Positions 1 to 13,291 of a stretch of DNA of 64,000 nt are shown in pieces (position 1 is the first letter of the stretch; every line of letters begins with the position of its first letter). Below the pieces are notes generated by a model. That model made no database searches. It had not been told where the DNA came from and worked only from the letters and a program-made list of their open reading frames with translations. The position numbers and the translations under genes are program-made. The stretch is from Jaltomata sinuosa (lineage: Eukaryota; Streptophyta; Magnoliopsida; Solanales; Solanaceae): contig QJPP01000309.1 of assembly GCA_003996215.1 (NCBI GenBank), positions 921,001 through 985,000 on the forward strand. Direction: 5' to 3'.

Positions 1-2278
1 TTAGTGGATGGAAGAAGATTTAAAGTGAGCATCTTTGAATGTTGGAACACAACTCCAAGATTCTGGAACACAAAAAAAAAAAGCAGAAACTTTAAAGATA
101 TGGGACAAGATATTTAAAGCAACAAAGGTTTTCACCTACCGCAACCTAGGGACACTGACTGTGACTGTTGTGTTTGAACAAACAGATTCACAGTTTTTCC
201 TTTTTCCCTTTTTAGTACGTACAATTTAACAATGGGGCTCATTCTGTCCCACTATGTCTGCCCTTCTGATTTTTCACGAAGTTGGGTTGGACAAAAAGGA
301 AACCTAGGTTACACTTTCTATCATGCCACCATAGAATTTAATCAATTGACTTTCTTATATTTTTTAAATATTTTAAATTATTAATTATTGTGATTTATCA
401 TTTTACATAATTTTTAAACATATAAGAAATATAAAAGATAAGACAAAAAGTTAAAATGAAAAAATTAACGAAAAATAACCAAAATGTCCTAACCTGCTAA
501 AGCAGATACGTTTCTCGTGCCTGCTTCAAGCCTGTCAACCCCTTTTATAATATAGATAATCTTTTATTTATGGGTTACACTTGTGTGAAAGTAGAAATTT
601 AAGCTAATCCTATACAACTATAAAAGTGAAAAATTAGAAATAGAATTTGTATGGGCTACACTTGTGTATATGCTAGCTGCTTTTACGCACTTGGAAATTT
701 TAACTTTTCACTTTTTAGCCTTTGTTTTTTATTATTTTGGCTTAAAAAAGTGTTCAAAAGCACTTTTTTTATCTTACCTCAAACACTATAAAAAGCATAA
801 AAGTTATTTTGACTTAAAAAATACTTAAAATAAGTCAATTCAAACGGACTCAAAGTGGATATGTACTACAATCTCCTAACTATTCTCAGTTTGCTTTTTA
901 AAAAAATAAAAAATTATAGTGTTTGTATGAGTTAAAATACAGGTTTGATATCTAGACGGATCGAGAAATAACACGCGATAATCGAAGATTGGTCAGGTTC
1001 AGCTCAATAAGGGTGATACCAGGCATAGAGTTGGCATACCCGGAAAGGCTACTCCTAGTCACTGAGAAATCTGAAATAAACGATGCAGGTCTGTTTGCCT
1101 CTTGAAATGACAAGATTGAAAGCATATAAGTGATCAGTCAAGATAAACATTATCAACAATCGTTATCCAAAAGTTCAATACGTTTCAATAGTTTTTCAAT
1201 CACATACATAATGACTTCGTCGAACAAATAATAATCATTATGAGGGGCATACACCAGATGTTGCTTAGGAGTTAGGATTATGTTATAAATTCCACCCCAA
1301 CCTCTAATTTGTTAAACTTCTAATTTTTTATCACAATTATTGTATCACACTCATAATTGTAAACATTGAAGTTCATTTTCAATGACATTACCTGATAATT
1401 TTATCGAAAACGGCTAAATAAGATCTTTCTACTTGTATGTTCGTTGCTTTATAATACATTGTTCCTGCATATATTGTCTTAATTATATTTATTAACAAGT
1501 TTTGTAGCATCAAGAAGATATTCTCTCTCCATTTCAAAATAAGTGCCATTTCAGTAATAAAAAAAATGTCTCTAGACAAGTGTCACCTTAAAATTTTAAG
1601 ACAAAAATTAGTATAATATATTTTTCAACTATACCATTGTATTAAAGAACTATTCTTTTTAATAGTGCTCAATTTTTTTAAAAATATCTTCAAATAAGAG
1701 TGACTTAGTAAATTACACCTTATATTCTTTTTAATGAACGTAAAATAAGCTAAAGTGACACTTATTTTGAGAAGAAGGAAGTAGTATTTGTTCATTCAAT
1801 TTGCATATCCTTGATCTTTAATCCCCAAATACAAATTCAAGTGTTATTCTAAATCACTAATCTAAGAGTAAACAAGTTAGTGTCCATTCCAACTTGCTTA
1901 TATCTCAACCATTACATCAAATATTTACCATGGTAATTTTCTTTTTTGAAATTATTCCAAAATGATATGTGTACCAATATTTATATCAAATCAGTATATG
2001 TATATTATGCGTTTGAATATAATTTTTTTTACTTAGTAGTAATTAATTAACATTTATATTTTTACTTTGATAATGTTTTTTGCTTCCGCAAAAGTTTATT
2101 TAAGAAGACAATTTCAATTTAAAACACTTTTTTTCTTTTTAACTCTCCTACTTCATTTTCTTCCCATCTTTTTCTTACACAGTGAAACTTCACCAAATTC
2201 AAACTCTCTCTCTCGTCTTTCACTTTCGCCAGTAAATTCTGAAACCCAATTGGTAAGGACACGATCGAAACTGGGAAA
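1..2278. other. Intergenic DNA and augmin gene upstream region
   Basis: No convincing gene. The stretch is AT-rich and its short ORFs have no recognisable domains. Positions 1600-1790 resemble 61620-61800 closely enough to be copies of one MITE family; both start near an 'actataccattgtatta' string. About 740-850 contains inverted A/T-rich arms around 'aaaagcactttttt' and looks like another small foldback element. The last 130 bases, with CT-rich 'ctctctctctcg', are a plausible 5' UTR for the augmin gene starting at 2279. I see no unambiguous TATA box. Confidence 0.5.
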
Positions 2279-5200
2279 ATGGCAGCAAAGCAAATGGAAG
2301 AAATACAGAAGAAATTGGGGACATTGAATTACCCAAGAGCCAATGCCCCTGCTCAGTCCCTTCTCTTTGCCGGCATGGAACGATACGCTCTTCTTGAATG
2401 GCTTTTCTTCAAGTATACAACCCCTTTTTATTCGTTTCCTTGTAAAATACTAGTATTAGCAATAAGTGGGTGTTCCTTATTTTTCTTAAATCTTCAATTT
2501 TTGTTGCTGAGTTTACAGGTTATTAGGGGATAAGTCTCCATTTTCTCAACAAAATCTACAAGGGGATGCTGTGGATCGCGATGAGGAGACTTCTCGAATT
2601 CAGTGTATAGCATTTTTTTCAATACCCTTTTCTGTTTGATGTTGGAAATTGGTCAGAATTCTAGTTCTGGTGCATTTATTTGGCAATGCAGTGCATCTTG
2701 ATTGATTGATGTTACTGAAGATTCGATCTTAGTATGGGCATATCTGTTAGATAATTTCATCAGCTTCGAATGGGTTTACATTTTTAATTATCAGTAAAGA
2801 GCTTTCTTTGGATCGTGGGGTCTTTCGGAAACAACCTCTCTACCTCCACGAGGTAGGGGTAAGGTCTGCGTACACCCTACCCTATCCAGACCCCACTTGT
2901 GGGATTACACTGGGTATGTTGTTGTTGTAGCTTTATTTTTTGTTTGATGTTGGAAATTGGTTAGAATTCTAGTTCTGGTGCATTTATTTGGCAATGCAGT
3001 GCATCTTGCTTGATTGATGTTACTGAAGATTTGATCTTAGTATGGGCATATCTGTTAGATAATTTCATCAGCTTCGAATGGGTTTAAGTTTTTAATTATC
3101 AGTAAAGAGCTTTCTTTTGGATCGTGGGGTTTTTCGGAAACAACCTCTCTACCTCCACGAGGTAGGGGTAAGGTTTGCGTACACCCTACCCTCTCCAGAC
3201 CCCACTTGTGGGATTACACTGGGTATGTAGTTGTGATAGCTTTCTTTTGGATCCCCTATGGAAGTCCTGATTAAATATTTCATCGAATAGTCAGAATGTC
3301 CTTGAAAATGTTTATTTTTGGGTTAGATCCGGAGTAATTATAGGAAATTGTTGTGTAAATGTTGCTTCTTATGTCTCCTTTGATCAGGTACATTTGTGTC
3401 TTTTTGGCAGATTTAGCAGAGATTGCAAAGTTTCTAGGCATTACTACTACTGTTGATCCAGAAGCAATCCAAGTGCGTCTTATTGCCTTTTTCTCCTTGT
3501 AGATGCATCGCATACTCCATTGTATGTGATGTGCCATTGGTAGATGTATTTGGATTTTCGGCATCTTGTAAATGAAATGCTAAATCATATTTAGTCATTT
3601 TTCTTGTTAAGATTTTCTCAAGCACCTTTCAATCTTCTGCATTTTTAGCATTTGGTTATCGTCAGCCTGGTTGAGAACTGAACCCTACTGATCATAGGCC
3701 ATACTGTACTTGGATGTTAAAAGAATTTGTAATCTGAATCTCTTAGAAATATCACATAAATTCTGATTAAAGGCTAAAGTAACTGGATCTACTCAAATAA
3801 AGAGATAAATATGACATTGATCCTTTTGTTGAAAGTGTTTTACTTACCTTGCTTAAGGCTAAGTACTGCCCCTTTGACTCTTCATCTCAGTTTTCACTGT
3901 TAATTGTTAGGATTGTATTACTTTAGCTTTTTTTAATAAATAATAGAACATGCAACAAAATTAAAGGTATTGTTTGAAAAAGAAACTTGCAGTTTTCTAA
4001 TTAGGTGTGGAAGACAAGCTCTGATGGCAAAATCCTTAGGATTGTTCATCATGTCTGGTTAAATGTTTCTGATTCCTGGAATTCCCTCATATCTGGGCCT
4101 ATGATTCTCATTTAACAACCTATATGTGAACGCAAGCAACAAGAAGTAAATTTTTTTTGGATCCTCACAAAATGAAAAATTCAGAGTTTTCTGATCTAGC
4201 TAACTCTTGCTGGGCAGAGTTACTTGGCATTCATGATGTAGGAGGTAGAAGGTACTCAGTGGAATAGTTAAGGACATGAAGCTGGCCTGGCACCACCATT
4301 GTAAAAAAATAATGAAAGATTTGGATTTCTCAATCACCATAGCACATTATTATCTGTAGTGAAATGATCAACATTTTGGTAGCTAATACTTAAGACTGCT
4401 GTCTCAGGTCAATATGGCATTTCGTATGGTCTCAAAGGTTCAAAACTAGGGTTCATTTGTCCTTAATTTATGGTCTCAAAGGTTCAAAACTAGGGTTCAT
4501 TTGTCCTTAATTAGTTCATGGAGAACTTATAGTAGCACACTATTAAATCTGGATCATTTTAAGGTACAGTTTGCAGTTATCTCAGGAAGTGCCGGGGTTA
4601 TTGTATTTCTCTTGGCTCTGGTGACGCTCACACTTATAAGCTTTTGTCCATTTTAGTGTCATCATAGATGATTGAACCTTTAGACATCTACTGGCATGAA
4701 ATAGATGTTATTTGTAATTGTTATGTGTCATATTTCTTTCAGTGCTTGAGAGAGATAAAGCAAGTACAGGTACGGATTTCTTGGTTGACACTTTGAGTTG
4801 TGTCAATGTTGGAACTAATAATGTTAAGATCCTCCCACAATTAGATGGTTGTTAGGCTTCCTATGATCTGGTGTACATGTCTCAGTGGGTTTAAGTTTGT
4901 CGTATGCTACAGTGTTTGTTGGTAAATTGAATAAGAGAGGTTGACAACTAGGTAGGCACCATAAGTTTTATATTAATTGACGCAAACATGTGGAAAAAGA
5001 CAAGCTCTTAATCGATATGATAAAATAAACAACGTCTATAACAATGCAAACAGGGACTAGTTTCCTGAAAATGAAAAAAAGAGATCTTGTTGTTTGCACT
5101 TGTTGTTTGTGGATCCTTCAGCGAGTTGTGCTTATATTTTGTTAAAATTCCTAGTCTAATGAAAGTTTTGTGACTATCAATCTCATCTTTGTTGACATAG

Positions 5201-8200
5201 GGCGTATTCGTGATATTTAGAATAAAGTGGTTTCTGAGGAAAGGCTTGGGTTTCCCTGGGTTGAGTAATGACCAACACGGGTCTATCGTAAACAACCTCT
5301 CTACCTCACCTCTGAAGTAGAGGTACGGTCTGCGTACACTCTACCCTCCCCAGACCCCACGTTGTGGGAATACACTGGGTATGTTGTTGTTGAGTAATGA
5401 CCAACACCTCATCCTCAAGCGAGCTGAAAGCTTCTCCTATGGTGTATACCTACAAGTGCGAGGACGACCTTGGAGCTGAAGAGGCTTCTTTCTTTTATTA
5501 CCATTGTTTTTGGGAACATAAAACTCTCCCTTTGAGCTTCAACACATGACAAACATGTAGCCAGTCGAAGAAATGTCCACTTGATGAAAGATCCAAAAAC
5601 AGAATAGTTTGACAACAACAGCATACCCAGTGTAATACCACAAGTGGGATCCGGGGAAGGTGGTGTCCTAAGTTGCGCGGACTCTTGACTTTCGATGCCG
5701 CACCCGTGTCGGATTCTCCAAAATTACACTACTTTTGAAGAATCCGACACGCACCCTTTGACATTTTTGAAGAGTCCGAGCAACATAGGTGGTGTGTACG
5801 AAGTTAGCAGCCTTACCCCTACCTTGTGAAGGTAGAGAGGCTGTTTCAGTTAGACCCTCGACTCAAGTGAAGCATATCAAAAATCAGTAAAACAAGGAAA
5901 TACAGTAGTGTTAGACCTAAAAGGACTATCAGTCAAAGATTACGATACATGCCTCTAATGTAAACAGAAATGGAAATAAATACGCGTATCTGGATTCGTG
6001 CTTGAAAAATATCAATATACTTTTATATAGAGCGTGATGGAAGAACTTGTCATGCTAGTTATCATTTAAAATTCCCTTTTTATGTCTAACACCGAATTCT
6101 CACTTTTTAACTTTGCTTCAGTTAGTTAATTGGTGAAGGAATGGAAATCTTTATAATATCACCAGTTGTTGGTAGGCCACCCCAGTGTTTACAAAGTGCA
6201 TGGCGATAGAAATGCAAGATATGAGCATTATCTGCTCCAGTAAAAGCATGTACGTCTTTTTCTGAAAGTGGAAAAGCATGTACTTCTTGATGTTATCTAT
6301 TTAGTATAAGGGACATGCCTTGGGAGGTGGAAAGTCAACTTTTTGAAGTGGGCTTTTAGGTTTGTATGGAGTTTGGTTGATGGATATTCCGGGGTTAAAA
6401 AACATATGGATTGCTGCTTATGATGCTCCGGACAATTATTGTATTCTCTAGCATCTTTATACTATTAGGTTTGGAATATTCTATTGCTTCCAATACTTTT
6501 GAGGCTTTTGATGATTTAGAAGAAAAATAATGGTAATGCTGATCCCTTCTCAAAAAAAGAAAATAAAAGGTAATGCTGATTCTGTTGCAGGGACGTGGTA
6601 GTTATGAAGATCGTATGGAAATGCTACGCCTTATTGTGGATCTTGTGGAGGCAAGCATGTATGCTGATAACCCTGAATGGAGGTTAGACATTTGACTGCA
6701 CCTTAATATTTGTGGAGATTTTATTCTATACATACATCAACACACATTTCCTGTCAGTTTTATTATTCATAAATATTTGAAATACCTTTATTGTTTTTTT
6801 TCTCTTTGTAGTGTTGATGAGCAGGTAGCAAAGGATATTCAATTGATTGATGCCATAGCTGAAAAGCAGGCTCAAATTTTTTCAGAAGAGTGCAAACTGT
6901 TTCCTGCGGATGTCCAGATCCAGTCTATCTATCCTTTGTAAGGAAGATTTCTTTTTCTCCATCAAATTGGACAATGGATTTATTTACTTATTGTATATGT
7001 ATGTTCTTCCAAAGGGAACTTTTAAAGTCATATTGGGCTTTGAAATGGAGGAAAAAGAGGAAAAGATTAACGATATGAAAATTTGTATTCAACAGTAGCA
7101 CCTAAAGTGAGAACCATTTGAGATCCCTGCTGCTTCTGCACCTACAATTAACTGGCGCCATACTTGAGTGGTCTTGGCTTCAAATTTCATGCCAATTGTC
7201 CTTGAAAGTTCAACAAAAGGTCTTGACCAACCAAAAAAGCTGTTTCCATCAGTTCTTAGAGCTGGCATCTTCTTTCTCTTCATTTCATTGCAGGAAAAAG
7301 AAGAAAGGCAAGTTCTTCTGAGGCAGTTTCAAAAGCAATCTTCTTTCTCTTTTCTTATTACCCTTCACTTCCACTAGCGGATACATTGTGGCATTTACGC
7401 TTTCATAGATCCTCAAAGGGCACACGATAGGGTAAGCCAAGGGAAATAGTGGTTTGCTCACTGTTTGGTTTGTAAAAGTTTTTAGTGTTCTAATTTTTCC
7501 AATTCTGGAAATTTTCACCAGCTGATCGGAAATAAAGGTAAACTATGGCCTCTGATGTACATGCAATCCATTCTCTGTATCTATGGTTGGATAGATTATA
7601 TAGCAAATATAAATTGGAACTTGGGAAAAGGTTTAGTAAAAGCCTTTAGAATCTACCCAAGTGCGCGGGTTTTAAGTTGTGTGCCTGATGCTGATTAGCT
7701 GGTGAAAGTTTTCATTCCAGGCCTCAGTTGTATTTGAGTCCTTCAGGAAGACTTAGCTTACTTGCTATTCCTGTTTGGGAGAACACTTGGTGTAATCTTC
7801 TTCTATTGCAAAATCATCCTAGTCAAAAGTACTGGTGCAATAGTGATTCAGAGGTCCATATGTGAAACCTGCTGTCTCTTATTGCAGGTTTTTCAATTCC
7901 CTACATGACGTTTTGTTTATCCCTGGAGCTTTACCCAATGCGAGACGGTGAAGACTTGAGGCAAGCAGAAAAAGATGAAGAGGAGAAAAAGGAGTTGTGG
8001 GGGTGGGGGTGGGGGTGTGTCGTTTAATTGGATCAACCTAACCACTTCTTGGGTGGAGCAAGTGGTCAATTGGTAAAAGGAAGAATGACCAGAAAGTATT
8101 AGATAACTTGAAAGGAAAAGAAGAAAGAACAGAAAGAATACTGAAAACAATGATTCATTTGTAATCTTTGCTTTTGTTTGAGACTGCTCATGTTTATATA

Positions 8201-9563
8201 CATTTTGTGGGTTGTATTCTTCAATATTAACTGTGATGGTCCTGTTCCGCTTCTGATTTGTTAGCCAGCAGTTATTTGGTGAGATAATCCTTTTTGAAAA
8301 CAGGGCTGTATATGCCTGCTTGCTTGAAGAAACATATATCATTTGGTTTGTTTCCTCACCATATAGTAACTTTCTATTGATATCGAAGTTCACTTGCAGG
8401 CCAGACATATCTGATTTGGAGAAGCAACTTTCAGATCAATCAAATAGGCTTCTGAGTCTTCAGGAAATGGTTGATGATTTAGCATCAAAGGTTAATCCTC
8501 TCAGCACTCACCGCTTTCTTTCCCTTGTATTTAGTCTCGGCTAGTATCTATGTTAGCAATTGGTTATATTTGTGTTCAACTGGAAGTCATGGTTAATTCT
8601 TCTCTTACAGCATCCATACAATCCAGATGAGGAATATGTAGATGTTGAAGCAAAACTACGGGGACATTTGGAATCCTTTTTAGACACCGCAAGGACCTTC
8701 AACACAATCTATACAAAGGTTTTGTTTTCTCCATTATTCATCTATTATGACTCCCGCGGTTATCTTCATTGATTGCATGATATAGATGCTGGTATTTTGT
8801 GATGGAACCCCCATCAAATCCTCCCTTCCCTACCTTGACTCAGTGAATTTATATGTCCCTTCTAAATTTTTGTGTTTGTATATTCTCTTCATAACATATA
8901 TGAGGTTATAACTGTAGGAAATACGCCCGTGGACCCACATGATGGAAGTACCACAACTGCATGGGTTTGGGCCAGCTGCCAATAGACTATTGGAAGCATA
9001 TAAGATGCTCTGGAAGGTACTTTAATGTGAATTATATGTTTGTTCAGGATAGGGATTTAGTGTTTTATCAACAGAAAGCCTACTTATTAAATTTTGGAAG
9101 ATTTGAGCCAGTTCTAAGGTGACAAAAGAGGTTCTACTAGCGTTGCGTGCTTTGCCGATAAAACCTTTAATGCAGATAGGAGCATAGATGACACTGGTTC
9201 TCGTTTAGTTGACCATCCCTTTTACTAGGAAGAGATTGTTTTAGTTTTGTTTGACATGATTCAGCGTGGTGGCTGTTTCAGTCTTGTTTATTGCCTTCTG
9301 ATACGTTACTGCCATCTTCAAGAGGATATACATGAGTAATTCCTTTGTCTTGACATCTTTGACAGTTCCTAGGGAACTTGAAGAATCTTCGGGATTCACA
9401 TGCAGCTGTAGCTGTTGGTTCATCTGAAACAGTGGCTGGCGAGCCATCTTCCGTGACAAGAATAATCTCCGAATGTGAAACTGCACTTACACTCTTGAAT
9501 CGCGATCTTGCAATTCTTTCAGCTTCTATTGCCCGCGAGAGAGGTGAAGATGCATCTTTGTGA
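2279..9563 (+). CDS. AUG7: AUGMIN subunit 7 (HAUS-type augmin complex), nine exons
   Basis: This is the plant augmin subunit 7. Augmin binds existing microtubules and recruits the gamma-tubulin ring complex for branching nucleation in the spindle, phragmoplast and cortical array. Exons read from the sequence are 2279-2412, 2519-2604, 3411-3472, 6591-6682, 6812-6937, 8400-8490, 8611-8718, 8918-9016 and 9366-9563. All introns are GT-AG, and joining them gives one frame of 331 codons plus TGA, close to the roughly 330 residues known for the family. The start lies in 'aaaATGGC', and the N-terminus MAAKQMEEIQKKL is the family's conserved opening. Further conserved blocks are RYALLEWLFFK, ITTTVDPEAIQ, EDRMEMLRLIVDLVEASMY and the C-terminal ALTLLNRDLAILSASIARER. 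The protein is mostly helical with coiled-coil character. Introns 2, 3 and 5 are swollen by repeats. Block B contains a degraded copy of the 3' end of this gene. Confidence 0.93.
2633..3248 (+). repeat. 308-bp tandem duplication inside intron 2, each unit with a TS-like SINE 3' part
   Basis: The unit starting at 2633 ('tgtttgatgttggaaattgg') restarts at 2941 with few differences, so the period is 308 bp. Each unit ends in a SINE 3' segment (2827-2932 and 3133-3236) with 'aacctctctacctcc', 'gtctgcgtacaccctaccct' and 'gggattacactgggtatg' before a TTG-rich tail. The partial string 'gctttcttttggatc' at 3238 starts a third unit. The duplication carries both intron sequence and SINE, so it arose after the SINE inserted. 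Confidence 0.85.
4422..4513 (+). repeat. 46-bp tandem duplication in intron 3
   Basis: The string beginning 'tatggtctcaaaggttcaaa' and ending 'ttgtccttaatt' appears twice head to tail with no visible difference. It looks like a recent simple duplication within the augmin intron. Confidence 0.8.
5284..5395 (+). mobile_element. TS-like SINE 3' fragment in augmin intron 3
   Basis: It contains the diagnostic strings 'aacaacctctctacctc', 'gtctgcgtacactctaccct', 'ccagaccccac' and 'acactgggtatgttgttg'. The tRNA-like 5' half with A and B boxes is not visible, so this is a 3' fragment. Confidence 0.75.
5620..5855 (-). mobile_element. TS-like SINE 3' fragment interrupted by a MITE
   Basis: On the minus strand this is the same SINE 3' segment as at 5284-5395. 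The plus strand shows 'catacccagtgtaatacc' at the left and 'cttacccctaccttgtgaag' at the right. A foldback element at 5667-5789 splits it; removing that element and one TGGTGT copy restores a continuous SINE. Confidence 0.75.
5667..5789. mobile_element. 123-bp foldback MITE nested in the SINE
   Basis: The ends 'cctaagttgcgcggactctt' and 'aagagtccgagcaacatagg' are inverted repeats matching at 18 of 20 positions. TGGTGT flanks both sides (5661-5666 and 5790-5795) as a target duplication; adjoining bases could extend it to 7-8 bp. The inner part 'gccgcacccgtgtcggatt' pairs with 'aatccgacacgcaccc'. A decayed relative sits at about 44636-44752. The 7-8 bp reading would fit a hAT-type MITE. Confidence 0.75.
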
Positions 9564-10386
9564 TTTATCATGTGACCTAGAGTTGGAGCTAATTGAGATT
9601 TACACTATTTGTTGTTCTTGTAAAATCACACCACATTGGTTGTTAGATGTTCACTGGTCATGTGTCAAATGAGGAGTTTCCAATTAGATTGTGCACAAGT
9701 AACAAAGGCCTATGATTTTTGTATCTAAACTGATCAAAGAGTTTTCAATTAGATTGTGCATAAGTACCAAAGGTCTATGATTTTTGTATCTAAACTGATC
9801 AATTAGCAAGGGTGTTGTATTCAATTTCTTTAAAAGGTTGTTAAACCATGGATACACTTTTTTTCTGGTGAAATTAAGGGTGTGTTTGAGATGGAAGTAA
9901 ATACAAAATGTATTCAAGAAAATGTTTTCAATTTTTTCATGTTTGATTGGTCCAAATTTTTGGAGAACATTTTTTTTAGGAAATAAGTTTCAGAAGTGGC
10001 ATTTCACTCCTCCCCATCCCACCCTCACACCCCTACCTCTGATCTCCACCCCTATAGCGTTTGCTTAGATTACATATTAATGTTTTTGGAACAATTTTTT
10101 TTGTTTTGTTACCAATTACTGGAGATTTTTTTTTTCTAAAACAATAAGGGATAATTTGAGAGACCCTCTCACGTTTCGCTTCGATAGACTAACCCTCCGT
10201 AGTAGTTTATGATATTATGCTTATCTTCCTTATTTTAATTCTATGCCTCCTTTCGCGTTGTAACACTAATCTCCTTTGTGGCTTATGACATTACGGTTAC
10301 CTACTTATTTTGATTTTATTGTAACAATAAAATTAAAATAAGGGAGCAAAGCGTAACATCATAGACTAAAAGGGAGGCTAGTGTTA
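9564..10386 (+). other. Augmin 3' UTR and downstream sequence (block A)
   Basis: This is the augmin 3' UTR followed by intergenic sequence; no gene is visible. A roughly 65-bp segment containing 'gatttttgtatctaaactga' is tandemly duplicated at about 9676-9800, while block B has it once. The stretch 9880-10060 ('gggtgtgtttgagatgg' to 'cctcacacccctacc') resembles internal sequence of the MULE-type element at 26854, so it may be a remnant. The same region recurs at 44995-45752. Confidence 0.6.
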
Positions 10387-10432
10387 TCTATCTATATCTA
10401 TACTATATTAAAAGTGTGAAGCACCTTATAAT

Positions 10433-10825
10433 GTGATTTGAACTTTTTACCCTTCATTAAAAGGGTTTGCTTTAGACAAAGTTGTCTTTTCACTATTTTT
10501 CTCAAATAAATTATAATTACACATAAACACTAATATATATTAAAATATTAATAATATTTATACGTGATTTGAACTTTTTACCCTTCATTAAAAGGGTTTG
10601 CTTTAGACAAAGTTGTCTTTTCACCATTTTTCTCAAATAAATTATAATTACACATAAACACTAATATATATTAAAATATTAATAATATTTATACGTGATT
10701 TGAACTTTTTACCCTTCGTTAAAAGGGTTTGCTTTAGACAAAGTTGTCTTTTCACCATTTTTCTCAAATAAATTATAATTACACATAAACACTAATATAT
10801 ATTAAAATATTAATAATATTTATAC
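10433..10825 (+). repeat. 131-bp tandem triplicate in the Helitron 5' region
   Basis: The unit from 'gtgatttgaactttttaccc' to 'attaataatatttatac' starts at 10433, 10564 and 10695. The copies differ at only a few sites, such as 'cttcatt' versus 'cttcgtt'. The unit is the conserved Helitron 5' subterminal region of this family. Confidence 0.9.
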
Positions 10826-11960
10826 TCTTAAAAGTTCCCGCAAAATCCCTAAAGTTCCAAAAAATAAGTCGACGGCCTTTTCTTAATTTTTGGCATATAT
10901 ATATATATATCATATTTTTTACCCTACTTTTTGTAGTAGTATGCACGTTTATATAAATAACATAATTTTTTAATATCTGGAATATTTTTAAAGAAAAAAT
11001 TATATTAATGTTAATTGTTATTTTCAAATAATTTATTTATTTTATATAATTTTTTAAATTTATTAACATGTGCAACGCACATACATTTTAAAAGTGTGAA
11101 CGACCTTATAATGTGATTTGAACTTTTTGCCCTTCGTTAAAAGTCTCTCCTTTAAACAAAATCGTCTTTTTACTATTTTTCTTCAATTATTATTATTTAA
11201 TTAACATATAATCTTTAGACTTTTGAATTTTTGGTAAACTAATATCTATATATTTCTTGAAAAAAAAAAACTACCATAAAAAACTGTCAATATATATATT
11301 GTACGTAGGTTACCATAAGAGATTGTCACTATATATATTAACGTAGTTGTTTTGGTTTTGTATACTAAAATCTATATATATTTGTAAAAATAAAAAATGT
11401 CATAACTTGGTAAATTAATATATACTTATTTCTTTTTGGAATAACAAAAATTGTTCTCTTTGAAAAAATAAAAATTAATATTGCTTTGGGTCATAACTGT
11501 AGTTATTTTTGGCAAAACAAAAGTTCCCTACTATATAAAAATTATCGTAGGAGTATAATATATATAAACACTAATACAAATCATGTAGGAATTAAAAATC
11601 AAATTCTTTTTGGTTAATATAGTTTATCACTTTTGTGATTTCTTTTATCTTTTCTTACATGTTTAATATGTGAAAGTTGTTCAAGATTATTTGAATCGAG
11701 CTAATGTTATAATATCAATTAACTTAATCTAATTTTGATTATACATCTGATTTTTCTTTCTTACTTATGCAGGTGTTCGTACATTGAAAATAATTTCAGG
11801 TACTTATTTCAAAAATAGAAATAGAAATAGAATATTTTCTAAGTACACTTTTAGGATCTTAAAATTAACTAAATTTTATGTATTAAATTCTTCCTTATTT
11901 GAAATATATTAAAAATCTTAATATTTAATTTTAAAAATCCAATTCTTATTAATATGAGGG

Positions 11961-11990
11961 ACACGCGCGAAGCGCGTATGCTAAGACTAG
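11961..11990 (+). mobile_element. Internal Helitron 3' terminus
   Basis: The hairpin 'acgcgc-gaa-gcgcgt' is followed 11 bases later by CTAG, and the next base is T. A new Helitron 5'-like start ('attaaaagtgtgaaggacc') follows within a few bases. This marks a junction between two Helitron units in the larger insertion. Confidence 0.75.
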
Positions 11991-13282
11991 TATTTATTAA
12001 AAGTGTGAAGGACCTTATAATGTGATTTGAACTTTTTGCCCTTCATTATATTAAAAGTCTCTCCTTTTGACAAAATCGTCTTTTTACTATTTTCCTCCAA
12101 TTATTAACATTTTAATTATTATGCTAATATTGAGGACTTCCTAATATTTAGAAATTAAAATTCAACTAAATTTATTAAATCCTAAAAAATAGGCTATCTA
12201 AATTAGTGTAGAACTCTTTTACAAACATTAAATATGTTATATTCACTTGGAAAAATTAGGTATAACAATATTTCAAATTATATTCAAAGATTTTACATTG
12301 GACAGAATTGATTATGATTTAATTATTTTTAATATTTAAAATTTATATTAATTATTGAATAAATAATGTTTACTAAGGAAAAGTTGTAGAGTCCAAGTTC
12401 AATATTACCTTCCATGCATGTTTATAGTCTAATTAAAAAAAAACAAAAACTTATCTATTTAAGAGTTTAAGTTTTTTTAATACATATTTCTGATTACTTT
12501 TACCATACGAAAAAGTAGGTTGAAGACTTTTCCCAAAAAAAATTGACTGAAGTTATTGAATTTTTTGGCTTTTATTAAAAGACTCCTAAATATATCAGTT
12601 TTCAATCGTAATAAGTACATGACTCCTAACTAAATATAATTAAAATAAATAAAAACTTGCTTAAGTTAGAAAAGTTATCTATAAAAAGAACCTAGCTATG
12701 GCTGAAACTTCGGCTCAGGAGTTGAATTTGGCTTCGACGCCGTTCCAAACCCACCCATTGGTGTTTCATGCCATGACTATTCGTTTATGTTTTCAATTTC
12801 TGGATCTATAATTAAGTAATTTATAGTTCATTCTTTTCTTTTGCTTTAGATGACATCTGTTTTATTCTTTTTTTATTAATCTTGGGATTGTAACTCCATA
12901 TTTTGAGCCAAGATGAAAAGCCTAATTAATTTGAAGTTTAACAAGATTTGGATCCGAAGATGGTTGAGTCGTAGATCATATTCGTTTTATCGTCGGCATT
13001 ATCGGTATGCTTTTCGATTATCTCTTCTATTTTTTCATACTGCAACTTATAATTAAGAATGTCAAAAGTGTTTATAGTATAAGTTGATTGAACTCTGTGA
13101 ATTGAATCTGCAATTGTTGTTCTCTGCTCTACTTAATCAATTTGAATTATTGAATGAATTGAGTGTTGATGGTTCGATTTTGTGAAATTTCTTCTAATGA
13201 ACCATGGTTTTATGTTTTCTTTGATGCTCCTATTCGTCTTAGATATTGGATCAAAGTTCTCATGGACACATGCATTGCAACA
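11991..13282. other. AT-rich Helitron interior, no supported gene
   Basis: After the Helitron-like start at 11996 the sequence is AT-rich. A short open segment from ATG 12699 reads MAETSAQELNLASTPF and continues about 40 codons to a stop. It has better codon character than its surroundings and could be a captured gene scrap, but I do not recognise it. Another short coding-like piece is near 12913-13006. Neither is called a gene. Confidence 0.35.
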
Positions 13283-13291
13283 TTAATTCTA

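Noticed and set aside
7917..8408. 163-codon minus-strand ORF
   Set aside because: It lies across augmin intron 5 and its acceptor, has low-complexity Phe/Leu/Pro runs and no domain.
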